Source of the DNA: Streptococcus thalassemiae
GTDB lineage: Bacteria > Bacillota > Bacilli > Lactobacillales > Streptococcaceae
Direction of reading: 5' to 3'
Assembly (NCBI RefSeq): GCF_903645285.1
Contig: NZ_CAHJXN010000004.1
Coordinates: 62,305 to 126,304, forward strand
DNA length: 64,000 nucleotides
The position numbers and the translations under genes are program-made. Positions 9,598 through 18,642 of this stretch are shown here, in pieces. Positions within the stretch are counted from its first letter, which is position 1. Every line of letters begins with the position of its first letter. Under the pieces are notes generated by a model that saw only the letters and a program-made list of their open reading frames with translations, searched no databases and was not told the origin of the DNA.

Positions 9598-12500
9598 TTA
9601 ATTATTTTCAAAATAGGAATCAACCAACTTTTGAATGCTCCCTTCTTTAGCTGCTGGAATGGTATCTGCTAAAACAAAATTCTTTCTACTGATATCTTGA
9701 GAGAGATTTCCAAAGATAAAATTAGTGGAAATGTTATAGATAATTTCTGAAGGAGCAAATCCATAAACTTGATTTTCTAGGATATGTTTTAAACGTTCTT
9801 CAGGATTTGGGAATGCATCTTTTAAACCATTGCTATTATATAACCGCTTCACAAGTTCTGCAATATAGAGGCCTGACTTCATATATAAATCAATAAAAGT
9901 TTTAGATGAATCTTCAAATATCTCTGGATTTTCCTTTTCTAAATCATCTACCATCCTTTTTACCACACGTTTAGGCGTGAAAATCTGGTTGGTCTTCTGC
10001 GGTGGAATATAATCAAAAATATCTTCTTTTTGATCTTTAAAATAATCTGCCAACTCCTTTTTCTTGCGGAGAAATCCTTGAATAGCTTCGTCAAATGTTG
10101 CTTTATCAAAGAGATGCCCTGCAAAATCTTGTCCACCATCTCTCAAATAACGAAATTGGTCAATCGTAATACCAGTCACCTCAAAGAAGACTTGCTCAGG
10201 AACAAAGGTCTCAAAATTATCAAGTGTTAGAGATTGATTGCCATAAGCCATAATAAAACTTGGGATGGTTCGTGCAAATCCACGAAGATGGTCACGAATC
10301 TCATCTTGAGCTGATTGTTTCAACTGCTCAACACGTTTTCTCTCAACCTGTTCGATAAATCTCTCAGGCATTTTCTCTACTTCTTTTTTGAGTGTTTGTT
10401 CTAGTTTTTCTTTGTGAATGAGATTATTTTCTTCTAAACGTTTATCCAAATCTTCTTGAATCTTATCCTTTTGCTCCTTATCAACTGCTTCTTTAATTTG
10501 TTGCTGCAATTCTTCCCTGATATGAGCTTCAGAAATTTTTCTTTCGATATCATTTTTTCGAATTTCATTCTCAAATGTTGCTGTAATTTGTTTCTTGATT
10601 TGGTCTGTTTCCCGAGTTTTAAAGTTGTATTCAGCTTTTAAATCTTCTACAATCACTGAAGAAACTGTCTTGCTCAAGTCATTGACTAGTTGCTTTTGAG
10701 TTTTATCTTCGTCCTTAGTGACCAGTTCAACAACAGACTGACCGAGTCCATAGACTTTTTCTCCAAAAAGTCGCATTTGCTGATTAACTACGATTTCATG
10801 GTCTACTACTGCATTCCCCTCATCATCTACTGTAACATCTGAAAAGTCTAATAGTTCAGATGATGTTTGTAACTTCCCTTCCTTTTCAACTGGGAGTTCA
10901 TTTAAAATGTCTAGAACTGTTTGACTAGCTTGGAAAATACCGCTGATATTATCAAATAAGAGATTGGACATAAAGCCACGTTTAAGAACTTCTCTAGCTT
11001 TTATCTGGCGAGGAATGGTTAGAACCGCCTTAGCATCAATTTCAACCATCTTACCAGCACTATCTTCAGCTATGACAGGGAAGAAATTTAGTAATTCTCT
11101 GATATTTTCTTCACGAGTTGTCGAAGTCCCGCCGCCTCCTGCAGTTGCAAGCGATAAGTTGTTGGCAAACTCATCAAAGAGAATCAAGGTTCTTTCCGGC
11201 GCAAAGTCAAATACATAGGCTCTTTCTTTGCGAAAGTGATTTCCTTTGTTATCGGTCCATGAGTAAGGATTTTGAGCACGGAAGGCGGCCTGCATATAAA
11301 GTGCAGGTGATTTCAAATTTGATAACATCAATACGCCCGTCCATTCAGGGATAGTGACACCTGTCGTCAATTGACCGACGGATAGGGTGATGGTTTTGTC
11401 ATTCTCTGCTATCGCTTTTCTAACCAAATCTAAGGATTTGAGTTTGACTTTATCGTCATCCTCAGACATACGCCCGTCGCCAGCAGCTAACACAATCTCA
11501 TAATTTTCATAGATGGGATGTTCTTCTAGTAGAGCTTTTAAAGCTTTAGCTGAGGCTACACGTTCTAACAGCCAAAAAGTATGCTTGAGTTCATTTCGAA
11601 GTTCTTTAGTTGAAAATGGATATTTTTCATTGCTCGATAGAGTATCTAACCAATTTCTGACATCTTGCTCATGGATAAATTTCCCTTTATCATCTGTGGC
11701 GAAAAATTCACTCAAGTCAAAAGCATAGTCGATATTTTCGCCATCCAGTTGAACACCTTTTTCTAACTCCTCACCAATCATCTGAGACATTTGATAGGTA
11801 AAGAGATTTAACTGAGGTAAGGTTTCATATGGATTTTCCTCTTCTTGCTCAGAAGACCAAGTCGATTTAGCAGACTGTTCATCCGCATAAGACCAGTTGT
11901 AGATTTGATCCTCTGTAAAATCTCCTTTGGCCAATGCCTTAAATGGTGTACCTGACAAATGCAGAGTGAAATTCCGCCGAATCTTATTAAAAGCTTGGTC
12001 TGTCTTAAAGGTATCAACTCCTTCGTGAGCCTCATCGATAACCAATAAATCCCAGTAGAGATCTGTAACCCATTTAAGTTTGTTATGCTCTCCACCTAGA
12101 TAAGCAGAGCCTTTCAAGTCTTGGAGACTGATAAAAGCAAGTTGTCTTACATCGTCATCTAAAATACCAACAAATTCTTTACGTGACAAGGTTGGACGAC
12201 TCTTAAGGCTGTCTGATTCAGAAACAAACTTATAAGTCGTTTGACCTGCTATGAATGTTTCGAAATCATCATACCATGAGTTAGCAATGGCAGGCCTGTT
12301 GGTTACAATTAGGACATTAACAGCTTCCATTCGACGAGCTAGGTCATAGGTAGACAAGGTTTTACCAAATCGTGGCTTGGCATTCCAGAGAAATTTGCCT
12401 CCAGCATGTTCTTGGAAATAAGCTAATGTATTAGCAACTGCTTCTTCCTGCTCTTGTCGCAAGGTATAGTCCTGTCCTTGTCCAGGCTGATAACCTGATA

Positions 12501-12852
12501 AATCATGCTTAACAAACTTATCGAAGAGATTTTTGGATTTTTCAGGAGTTCCATTAAAATAGAACCATTCCGTCTTAGGACGACGCTCCACATCATGAAA
12601 AGAAAGGAAATGGTGGAAATCATGATCCTTAAAAGTCTTTCCTTTATCAGGTTCTTCCGTATAAGTCGCATCTCCAGTCCATAAGACATCTGTATCAATA
12701 TGAGCAGTATGCGTTTGCTCCTTGATACGTTGTGTGACATCACGTTCTGTATAACCAATCTTAATCCAGCCTTCATTACTGGTTACCGTAGGAGTTGTGT
12801 AGGCATAGATTTTAGGATGAATTTCTTTAGTTGTTTTAATTTCTACTGGCAT
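9598..12852 (-). CDS. Restriction-type protein: GIY-YIG-like domain plus SF2 helicase
   Basis: The 1084-residue protein starts with a GIY-YIG/T5orf172-like domain (about residues 14-115; GWIKIGYTERDVTQR, then EWFYF). A superfamily 2 helicase follows: Q motif at LRQEQ (about 132), P-loop KPRFGKT (159-165), DEAH at 273-276, LSGTPF as motif III and TTGVTIPEW with FRAQNP as later motifs. A charged coiled coil spans about 690-850. The last ~130 residues (NQIFTPKRVVKRMV...) look like a degenerate adenine-methyltransferase N-terminal half. It probably translocates on and cuts unmodified foreign DNA, paired with the methyltransferase at 13935. Recognition sequence and system type cannot be read. Confidence 0.8.
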   Translation of the reverse strand: MPVEIKTTKEIHPKIYAYTTPTVTSNEGWIKIGYTERDVTQRIKEQTHTAHIDTDVLWTGDATYTEEPDKGKTFKDHDFHHFLSFHDVERRPKTEWFYFNGTPEKSKNLFDKFVKHDLSGYQPGQGQDYTLRQEQEEAVANTLAYFQEHAGGKFLWNAKPRFGKTLSTYDLARRMEAVNVLIVTNRPAIANSWYDDFETFIAGQTTYKFVSESDSLKSRPTLSRKEFVGILDDDVRQLAFISLQDLKGSAYLGGEHNKLKWVTDLYWDLLVIDEAHEGVDTFKTDQAFNKIRRNFTLHLSGTPFKALAKGDFTEDQIYNWSYADEQSAKSTWSSEQEEENPYETLPQLNLFTYQMSQMIGEELEKGVQLDGENIDYAFDLSEFFATDDKGKFIHEQDVRNWLDTLSSNEKYPFSTKELRNELKHTFWLLERVASAKALKALLEEHPIYENYEIVLAAGDGRMSEDDDKVKLKSLDLVRKAIAENDKTITLSVGQLTTGVTIPEWTGVLMLSNLKSPALYMQAAFRAQNPYSWTDNKGNHFRKERAYVFDFAPERTLILFDEFANNLSLATAGGGGTSTTREENIRELLNFFPVIAEDSAGKMVEIDAKAVLTIPRQIKAREVLKRGFMSNLLFDNISGIFQASQTVLDILNELPVEKEGKLQTSSELLDFSDVTVDDEGNAVVDHEIVVNQQMRLFGEKVYGLGQSVVELVTKDEDKTQKQLVNDLSKTVSSVIVEDLKAEYNFKTRETDQIKKQITATFENEIRKNDIERKISEAHIREELQQQIKEAVDKEQKDKIQEDLDKRLEENNLIHKEKLEQTLKKEVEKMPERFIEQVERKRVEQLKQSAQDEIRDHLRGFARTIPSFIMAYGNQSLTLDNFETFVPEQVFFEVTGITIDQFRYLRDGGQDFAGHLFDKATFDEAIQGFLRKKKELADYFKDQKEDIFDYIPPQKTNQIFTPKRVVKRMVDDLEKENPEIFEDSSKTFIDLYMKSGLYIAELVKRLYNSNGLKDAFPNPEERLKHILENQVYGFAPSEIIYNISTNFIFGNLSQDISRKNFVLADTIPAAKEGSIQKLVDSYFENN

Positions 12853-12874
12853 AAGTATTCCTTTTTTTAAAAAA

Positions 12875-13825
12875 CTAAGATAATTTTTCTAACTCTGTTA
12901 AATCGATTCCCATCGTGTTTAAAATGTCATCAAACACTACAGTTTTAAATTCATCAGCATACTGATTGAATAGATTCATTAAAGCTTTATATAATCTTTG
13001 AAAATCTTTCTTATCAAGTACAATTTTTAAAAATAGAATAACCACTATAAAACGTTTATTATCATATCTCCTTATCCCAAAATGATTTGCTATTTGAGAT
13101 ATTCTGACATTTCTTAAATTAACATTATACAGTCGTTCATCATGTGCACAGATATTTCTAACTAGGTTAGCCACTTTCAAACATGCACTTAAATCTGCAC
13201 TAGATAGTCTAAATGTATTGTCTTTATTTTGTGTTCTATATTTATCTGTATAAAATTTTGCAATGATATTCTTTGTACTATCCGTTAAAATATTGTAAAA
13301 ATTAGCAATGTTTCCCATTGTAAGAAAATTAACTAAAACCCAAAGTGGTACTTCCCCATGTTCCTCAATGTAATGTTTAATAGCGCCAGTTCTATCTACC
13401 TTATCATGAATCGTCTTGGTTAAGATAGAGATTTGTTGAAGAACTTTTTTAGGATCATTGTCTACAAAATTTGCAATATCTAAATAAGCATTCTTACGAG
13501 GGTGTTTTTTAGAGAATTCATATGCAACTGTGGTCTTTATTGAATTTTCGAATATCAATAAATATTTCAATAATAATATCCTTAGTTCTCTATCAAATAA
13601 AAACAAGGCCTTTAGTTCGTTAAAGTGGGTTCCTTTTTGATAAATTTCAGGTTCAACAGGTCGATTATTGCTGTCCTTTACTAAAAATAAATCTTTATAA
13701 CCGTTTATAACATTGTAATAGTTTTCTTGTTCTAAAAATCTCTTTGGTTTCCCATTCGTTGGTACTACAACACCCCTGTTTCTTAAGATTGTTAACTGTT
13801 GATTAAATGTTTTATGTTCCTTCAA
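12875..13825 (-). CDS. Abi_2 / AbiD-AbiF family HEPN protein (abortive infection)
   Basis: The 316-residue protein matches the Abi_2 family: an N-terminal LRNRGVVV segment, the ENYYNVINGYKDLF block, and FDRELRILLLKYL followed by ENSIKT. RNICAH at residues 223-228 is the R-x4-H active-site motif of HEPN ribonucleases. Proteins of this family cause growth arrest on phage infection, probably by RNA cleavage. Translation starts at a TTG (13823-13825) with AGGAG about seven bases before it; a weak start codon suits a toxic product. It sits between a restriction helicase and a methyltransferase, with its own strong promoter and a hairpin-forming leader. The next gene begins 22 bases downstream. Function is inferred from family and motif. 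Confidence 0.82.
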   Translation of the reverse strand: MKEHKTFNQQLTILRNRGVVVPTNGKPKRFLEQENYYNVINGYKDLFLVKDSNNRPVEPEIYQKGTHFNELKALFLFDRELRILLLKYLLIFENSIKTTVAYEFSKKHPRKNAYLDIANFVDNDPKKVLQQISILTKTIHDKVDRTGAIKHYIEEHGEVPLWVLVNFLTMGNIANFYNILTDSTKNIIAKFYTDKYRTQNKDNTFRLSSADLSACLKVANLVRNICAHDERLYNVNLRNVRISQIANHFGIRRYDNKRFIVVILFLKIVLDKKDFQRLYKALMNLFNQYADEFKTVVFDDILNTMGIDLTELEKLS

Positions 13826-13840
13826 ACTTATCTCCTATAA

Positions 13841-13885
13841 AATAAAAAGGGTCAGGGCATCGTATGCTTCCTGACCTAATCCTAT
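13841..13885 (-). ncRNA. Candidate short hairpin RNA upstream of the HEPN gene
   Basis: A promoter at 13892-13920 predicts a transcript starting near 13885. It forms a hairpin with stem GGTCAGG / CCTGACC (13850-13856 with 13870-13876) and an inner GCAT-acg-ATGC arm, followed by CTTTTTATTTT. The hairpin is thus both a structured RNA and an intrinsic terminator. It ends about 20 bases before the TTG start of the HEPN gene, so most transcripts would be short RNAs and only read-through would make the protein. The structure is seen in the sequence. A role as RNA antitoxin or attenuator is inference. Confidence 0.55.
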
Positions 13886-13891
13886 ATATCT

Positions 13892-13920
13892 ATTATAGAT
13901 CACTGAGCGCTATTTGTCAA
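13892..13920 (-). promoter_or_regulatory. Consensus promoter of the hairpin RNA and HEPN gene
   Basis: On the minus strand TTGACA (13915-13920), exactly 17 bases and TATAAT (13892-13897): a perfect sigma-A promoter, 15 bases past the methyltransferase stop. Confidence 0.85.
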
Positions 13921-13934
13921 ATAAAAATACTTCT

Positions 13935-15818
13935 CTAATCCATCTCCCTTACATGTGTCTCAATAAAGGCAATTTCCTCAGGAGAAAGGTCATATTTTTG
14001 ATAGAGCTGATGGTCAATATCAGCCACTGATTGTGTCCAATCAATGTCCGAATTGACCGTGAAGTCTTGGAGTGGGACTTTGGCCCAAGTTGCTGGAGGA
14101 TTATCTTGCGTTAATTTCAAAATACCTAACATAACTCTAGCAAATTTAGTTTTAATATACTTAAAACAAGCCTCTGCTTCTATTTTTGTGTCAAATTTTC
14201 CAATAGATATAAACGTCTGAGAATACCCGATTAGGGGTTCCCCGATTAGGGGTGTTGAAAGCACTTCACCTAAAGCACCACTTCCGTTAGCTTTAGGTAA
14301 AATAATTTTCCAAAAGAGCAAGTTAGGATGCTCTCGTAAGTATTCTTTTTTTAGATATTTTACAGAGCGCCCGTTTTTCTCTCGTCCAATTATTTGAACG
14401 TATTCTGTATTTGAATCTACTTTATCTTTAAATACCTCAGGGTATCGTTCAAAAATATTTGTAGAAACAGCTTTTCTGTGACTTGAATCAGTTCTAGAGA
14501 TTAGTTCCGGAAAATCTTCAAACATAATGTCTGTCAACTTGTGACTATCTGAGCCAAACATAATTTCTGATAGTGATGGTTCTTGCAACTTTTTAACTTT
14601 TCTATAGATACTATCAAGTAAAGGCTCAGAGATAAATGTCTCTATTGGTTCAAAATCTTTATTTTTGTCATGATAAGTGATGACAACACCGCCTTTAATA
14701 TCAGTCCCAGGAAAAACTTTATTGCTCTTTAATTCATAAAATTTAACTTTTAAATGTCTACTATTTAACATTTTATGATTCCATTTTTTGGGAGTTCCTC
14801 CTGTATTCGCAAGAAATCTAGCTGGGGTCACTAGCACAGTTTTATCTGAAATTTTATAAGATTCCTCCATAAAGAAATGATAAATAGGCCTTGTCTGAGT
14901 ATTCGCCCCTTCAATTTCCTCCTGATAAGGCGGATTTCCTATCACGACATCAAATTTCATTTCACTTTCCTCACTTGATAGGCGCTCAAAACCTATCATT
15001 TTATTCTTTTTCCAGTCTTTGATTTGGGTTTTAGATTCTTCTACTTCTTGAATTTCTAGCTCATCTGTAAACAAGCTTAGTTGTTGAGATTGCCCTTGGA
15101 TAGCTGAATAAGGACTGGTTTTTTTCAGTCCATCCATCTGAAAGACATTGTAAGAGATAATAGTCGCAATCTCTTTCTTTTGCTCTAATGTTGGTTGATT
15201 TCCAGTCTTAGCAAGATAGTAGTCCTCAAATGTCGCCAAAAGATTCTCACGCGCCAAAAGGAGAGAATCTCCTTGATACTCATAACCATAAGAAGCTCGG
15301 TAAGCTTTTTTTAAAAGTTCATAGAAGGTTACTTCATCAGAAACTTCACGACTAATCCTTTGCAGTTTTCTATCTACAAACCCAACACGCTCAGATAATG
15401 GAATTTCCTCACCAGTTACCGTATCATATCGCGTTACCATATAAGGTGCTTCACCACAGGTAATTTCTAGCCAGCGCACTTGGATATAATCTTCAAGATT
15501 CAGAGTTTCAAGTTTAGCTTCAACGTAACCATTTTGCTTTTCAACTAACCAAGTTGGCGTAAAAACTTCGGCTCTAATCTTAGTCCGATCTTTTTGCTCA
15601 TATTTGGATTTTTCAGATCTGGGTTGAATCAAGTTGGCATAGGTTCCCGTCACCTTACTTGGATTGATGCGATCACTTGGAGCAAATCCCTTTCCTAACA
15701 ATTCATAAGAATGCGTAGCCCAAACAATTGATTTCTTTGTCGTTCGATCTTTTAAAAGAATTTTTAATAAGTCAGCCGATTCTTTAGCTAAACTTTCTTC
15801 ACTAATATCTATTGTCAT
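13935..15818 (-). CDS. Eco57I-like N6-adenine DNA methyltransferase
   Basis: The product is 627 residues from the ATG at 15818, which has AGAGG six bases before it; the TTG two codons upstream is not preferred. The adenine-methyltransferase motif IV NPPY is at residues 295-298 in FDVVIGNPPYQEE. An upstream LEITCGEAPY segment (about 117-126) and GYEYQGDSLLLARENL (about 178) fit the SAM-binding region. The second half would hold target recognition. It presumably protects host DNA from the helicase-nuclease at 9598. Its stop is 15 bases before the consensus promoter of the HEPN gene, so the system is split into separate transcription units. Confidence 0.85.
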   Translation of the reverse strand: MTIDISEESLAKESADLLKILLKDRTTKKSIVWATHSYELLGKGFAPSDRINPSKVTGTYANLIQPRSEKSKYEQKDRTKIRAEVFTPTWLVEKQNGYVEAKLETLNLEDYIQVRWLEITCGEAPYMVTRYDTVTGEEIPLSERVGFVDRKLQRISREVSDEVTFYELLKKAYRASYGYEYQGDSLLLARENLLATFEDYYLAKTGNQPTLEQKKEIATIISYNVFQMDGLKKTSPYSAIQGQSQQLSLFTDELEIQEVEESKTQIKDWKKNKMIGFERLSSEESEMKFDVVIGNPPYQEEIEGANTQTRPIYHFFMEESYKISDKTVLVTPARFLANTGGTPKKWNHKMLNSRHLKVKFYELKSNKVFPGTDIKGGVVITYHDKNKDFEPIETFISEPLLDSIYRKVKKLQEPSLSEIMFGSDSHKLTDIMFEDFPELISRTDSSHRKAVSTNIFERYPEVFKDKVDSNTEYVQIIGREKNGRSVKYLKKEYLREHPNLLFWKIILPKANGSGALGEVLSTPLIGEPLIGYSQTFISIGKFDTKIEAEACFKYIKTKFARVMLGILKLTQDNPPATWAKVPLQDFTVNSDIDWTQSVADIDHQLYQKYDLSPEEIAFIETHVREMD

Positions 15819-15846
15819 AAGCAACCTCTCTTATATTGTAAGCCCT

Positions 15847-15852
15847 ATTATA
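15847..15852 (-). promoter_or_regulatory. Possible promoter of the methyltransferase gene
   Basis: TGATATAAT on the minus strand is an extended -10, about 29 bases before the ATG. No convincing -35 is present. It would let the methyltransferase be expressed apart from relBE. Confidence 0.45.
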
Positions 15853-15893
15853 TCATATTTTAAAGAATGAAAATTGACTTGGAAAAAAGTAAT

Positions 15894-16157
15894 TCAATAA
15901 ATATCTCTCCGATGACCAACTTCTAAAGTAGCAATGACTAATTCATCATCTACAATTTGTACGATAACTCGATAATTACCAATTCTATAGCGCCATTGAC
16001 CAACGCGATTACCAACCAAAGCCTTTCCGTGTCGTCTTGGATCTTCCAAAACATTGGTTTGTAAATAGTTTGTAATTATCTTCTGCGTATAACGATCCAA
16101 TTTTTTCAATTGCTTGATGAAACGTCTTGTTGGAACTAATTTATACAAATTATTCAT
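15894..16157 (-). CDS. relE2: RelE-family mRNA interferase toxin (RelE2)
   Basis: The 87-residue basic protein has the RelE/ParE fold pattern: KLVPTRRFIKQLKKLDR at the start, GQWRYRIGNYRVIVQI in the core and the C-terminal EVGHRRDIY. It matches the RelE2Spn protein of pneumococci as I remember it. RelE toxins cleave mRNA in the ribosome. The gene overlaps relB by 8 bases, so it is translated only together with its antitoxin. It lies next to restriction and abortive-infection genes, in a defence-rich stretch. Confidence 0.93.
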   Translation of the reverse strand: MNNLYKLVPTRRFIKQLKKLDRYTQKIITNYLQTNVLEDPRRHGKALVGNRVGQWRYRIGNYRVIVQIVDDELVIATLEVGHRRDIY

Positions 16158-16392
16158 CCTCCAAGCCTAAATCATGCATCATTTCTTCCCAAGTAATGGG
16201 TTCAACTCCTTTTTCCAAGTCTTCTAAATACTCTTGATAGGCTAAATCTGCCACACGAGCATCGTATTCATCTTCTAGAGCTTCAAGAGTTTTGGTGCGG
16301 ATAAGTTCCGACAGGGAAACTCCTTCAAACTTAGCCATTGCTTTCATAAATGTTTTATCAGCTTCAGAAACTTTTAATGTAATAGTAGCCAT
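16150..16392 (-). CDS. relB2: RelB-family antitoxin (RelB2)
   Basis: The 80-residue acidic protein opens with MATITLKVSEADKTFMKAMA, a ribbon-helix-helix DNA-binding start, and ends with an acidic tail that would wrap the toxin (PITWEEMMHDLGLEDE). It neutralises RelE2 and, with it, represses its own promoter. AAGGAG lies before the ATG at 16392. A palindrome over the promoter is a likely operator. Confidence 0.93.
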   Translation of the reverse strand: MATITLKVSEADKTFMKAMAKFEGVSLSELIRTKTLEALEDEYDARVADLAYQEYLEDLEKGVEPITWEEMMHDLGLEDE

Positions 16393-16414
16393 CTTTTGTA
16401 CTCCTTTTTTAATG

Positions 16415-16451
16415 GTAACACTATTGTATTACTTTTTAGGTGTTCAGTCAA
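16415..16451 (-). promoter_or_regulatory. relBE2 promoter and operator palindrome
   Basis: On the minus strand TTGACT (16446-16451), 17 bases and TACAAT (16423-16428). The 18-bp imperfect palindrome GTAATACAATAGTGTTAC (16415-16432) covers the -10, as expected for RelB autoregulation. Confidence 0.75.
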
Positions 16452-16454
16452 TAT

Positions 16455-16482
16455 AAAAAGAACACCTTCTCAGCGTTCTTTC
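16455..16482 (-). terminator. Terminator of the vicRKX operon
   Basis: On the minus strand an AAAGAACGCT / AGGTGTTCTTT stem with two wobble pairs is followed by a T run. It overlaps the first base of the vicX stop codon and abuts the relBE2 promoter. Confidence 0.7.
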
Positions 16483-17291
16483 TATATGTCTGTCAAGGGT
16501 GTTGCGGTATCTGGTGAGGTATCATAAACCTTAAAGTCTACTCCAACTCCTAGATCAGCTTGTGCTAGCTGATTGACCATAGTCATGTGAGCCAGTTCCT
16601 TGATATTGTTCTCCTTAGACAAATGTCCTAGGTAGATTTTCTTAGTACGATTTCCTAGCGTCCGAATCATGGCTTCGGCACCATCTTCGTTAGAAAGGTG
16701 ACCCAGATCCGATAGGATTCGTTGTTTGAGTCGCCAAGCGTAAGAACCTGCTCGCAAAATCTCTACATCATGGTTGGACTCGATAAGATAGCCATCCGCA
16801 TTTTCGATAATCCCTGCCATACGGTCACTGACATAACCTGTATCTGTCAAAAGGACAAAACTTTTATCATCTTTCATAAAGCGATAGAACTGCGGTGCGA
16901 CTGCATCATGACTTACACCAAAACTCTCGATGTCAATATCTCCAAAGGTTTTGGTTTTGCCCATCTCAAAGATATGCTTTTGCGAAGAATCCACCTTGCC
17001 AAGATATTTACTATTTTCCATAGCTTGCCAGGTCTTTTCATTGGCATAAAGATCCATACCATACTTGCGAGCCAAAACGCCCACTCCATGGATATGGTCT
17101 GAATGCTCATGCGTAATCAAGATGGCATCCAAGTCTTCTGGCTTGCGATTTATTTCAGCAAGTAGGCTGGTGATTTTCTTACCAGATAAGCCCGCATCCA
17201 CTAAAAGCTTCTTTTTTGGGGTTTCCAGATAAAAGGAATTTCCACTGGAACCCGACGCTAAAATACTGTATTTAAAGCCTATTTCACTCAT
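16482..17291 (-). CDS. vicX: VicX/WalJ metallo-beta-lactamase-fold protein
   Basis: The 269-residue protein carries the metal-binding motif THEHSDH (His61, His63, Asp65, His66) and further His/Asp ligands of the metallo-beta-lactamase fold, such as LTDTGYVSD and LGHLS. It is the third gene of the vicRKX operon and starts one base after the vicK stop. Family members are hydrolases or nucleases linked to cell-wall regulation by WalRK. The molecular substrate is not settled. Confidence 0.93.
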   Translation of the reverse strand: MSEIGFKYSILASGSSGNSFYLETPKKKLLVDAGLSGKKITSLLAEINRKPEDLDAILITHEHSDHIHGVGVLARKYGMDLYANEKTWQAMENSKYLGKVDSSQKHIFEMGKTKTFGDIDIESFGVSHDAVAPQFYRFMKDDKSFVLLTDTGYVSDRMAGIIENADGYLIESNHDVEILRAGSYAWRLKQRILSDLGHLSNEDGAEAMIRTLGNRTKKIYLGHLSKENNIKELAHMTMVNQLAQADLGVGVDFKVYDTSPDTATPLTDI

Positions 17292-17292
17292 T

Positions 17293-18642
17293 CTAGTCTT
17301 CTACTTCATCCTCCCATACTTCTTCTTTCACTGCATCCTTATCATAAGGGAGCACAATGGTAAAGGTTGATCCCTTACCGTATTCACTCTTGGCCCAAAT
17401 AAAGCCCTTATGTTGTTTGATAATTTCCTTGGCAATAGACAGTCCCAAACCTGTACCACCTTGGGCACGACTTCTAGCACGATCCACACGATAAAAACGG
17501 TCAAAGATACGTGGTAAATCCTGCTTAGGAATGCCTAAACCATGGTCTGAGATGGATAAAATCATCTGGTCTTCAGTTGTCTTCATTCTGACAGTGATTT
17601 TACCCCCATCTGGCGAATACTTAATAGCATTATTTAAAATATTGTCGACAACCTGCGTCATCTTATCTGTATCAATTTCCATCCAGATAGAATTGATAGG
17701 ATAATCTCTCACCAACTCATATTTTTTCTCCTTTTCCTGTCCTTTCATCTTGTCAAAACGATTGAGGATAAAGGTAATAAAGGCAGTGAAGTTAATCAGT
17801 TCCACATCCAAGTGACTAGTGGCGTTATCAATCCGTGAAAGATGAAGGAGATCGGTCACCATGCGCATCATACGGTTAGTTTCGTCCAGAGACACCTTGA
17901 TGAAGTCTGGTGCTACAGTTTCACACAAAGCCCCCTCATCCAAGGCTTCAAGATAGGATTTCACGCTGGTTAAAGGAGTCCGTAACTCATGACTAACGTT
18001 GGAAACAAAGAGTCTTCGTTCGCGCTCTTCCTTCTCCTGCTCCGTCGTATCATGCAAAACAGCCACCAAACCTGAAATAAAGCCAGACTCTCGACGTATC
18101 AAGGCAAAGCGAACTCGAAGGTTCAAATATTCGCCATTGATGTCTTGGGAATCTAGCAACAATTCTGGACTTTGGGTAATCAAATCACGCAATTCATAGT
18201 CTTCTTCTATCTTGAGTACTTCCAAAATACTTCTATTCAGGACATCTTCTTTAACCAACCCCAGTTGCTTCTTGGCTGTATCGTTAATCATGATAATCTG
18301 CCCCCGACGATTGGTCGCAAGGACCCCATCTGTCATATAAAACAGAATACTATTTAGTCTCTTACTCTCTTGTTCTAGATTTTCCTGAGTGAGACGAATA
18401 ACCTCCGACAAGTCATTCAAATTATTGGTAATATTGGTGATTTCAGACCCACCTTGCATATCAAGAACCTTGGAATAATCTCCTGCAATCAAATCTTTAA
18501 CCTTTTGATTGATTTGCTTCAACCGAATATTATCACGTCTATTCTCCAGTAATAAGAGGGTCACAACAAGGATGAAACCTAACAAAATCAGGATAAAGAT
18601 AAAATCTCTGGTAAAAATGGTTTGTTTCAGTAAATCAAGCAT
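17293..18642 (-). CDS. vicK: Sensor histidine kinase VicK (WalK)
   Basis: This 449-residue kinase has a single N-terminal membrane segment (about residues 13-33) and almost no extracellular part, as in streptococcal WalK. It continues with a HAMP region (about 34-88), a PAS domain (about 95-200), the phospho-acceptor His218 in VSHELRTPL, and the ATPase N, G1 and G2 boxes ([23 protein letters not shown]). It phosphorylates VicR and controls murein hydrolase genes. Its start overlaps the vicR stop by 8 bases, indicating coupling. Confidence 0.97.
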   Translation of the reverse strand: MLDLLKQTIFTRDFIFILILLGFILVVTLLLLENRRDNIRLKQINQKVKDLIAGDYSKVLDMQGGSEITNITNNLNDLSEVIRLTQENLEQESKRLNSILFYMTDGVLATNRRGQIIMINDTAKKQLGLVKEDVLNRSILEVLKIEEDYELRDLITQSPELLLDSQDINGEYLNLRVRFALIRRESGFISGLVAVLHDTTEQEKEERERRLFVSNVSHELRTPLTSVKSYLEALDEGALCETVAPDFIKVSLDETNRMMRMVTDLLHLSRIDNATSHLDVELINFTAFITFILNRFDKMKGQEKEKKYELVRDYPINSIWMEIDTDKMTQVVDNILNNAIKYSPDGGKITVRMKTTEDQMILSISDHGLGIPKQDLPRIFDRFYRVDRARSRAQGGTGLGLSIAKEIIKQHKGFIWAKSEYGKGSTFTIVLPYDKDAVKEEVWEDEVED

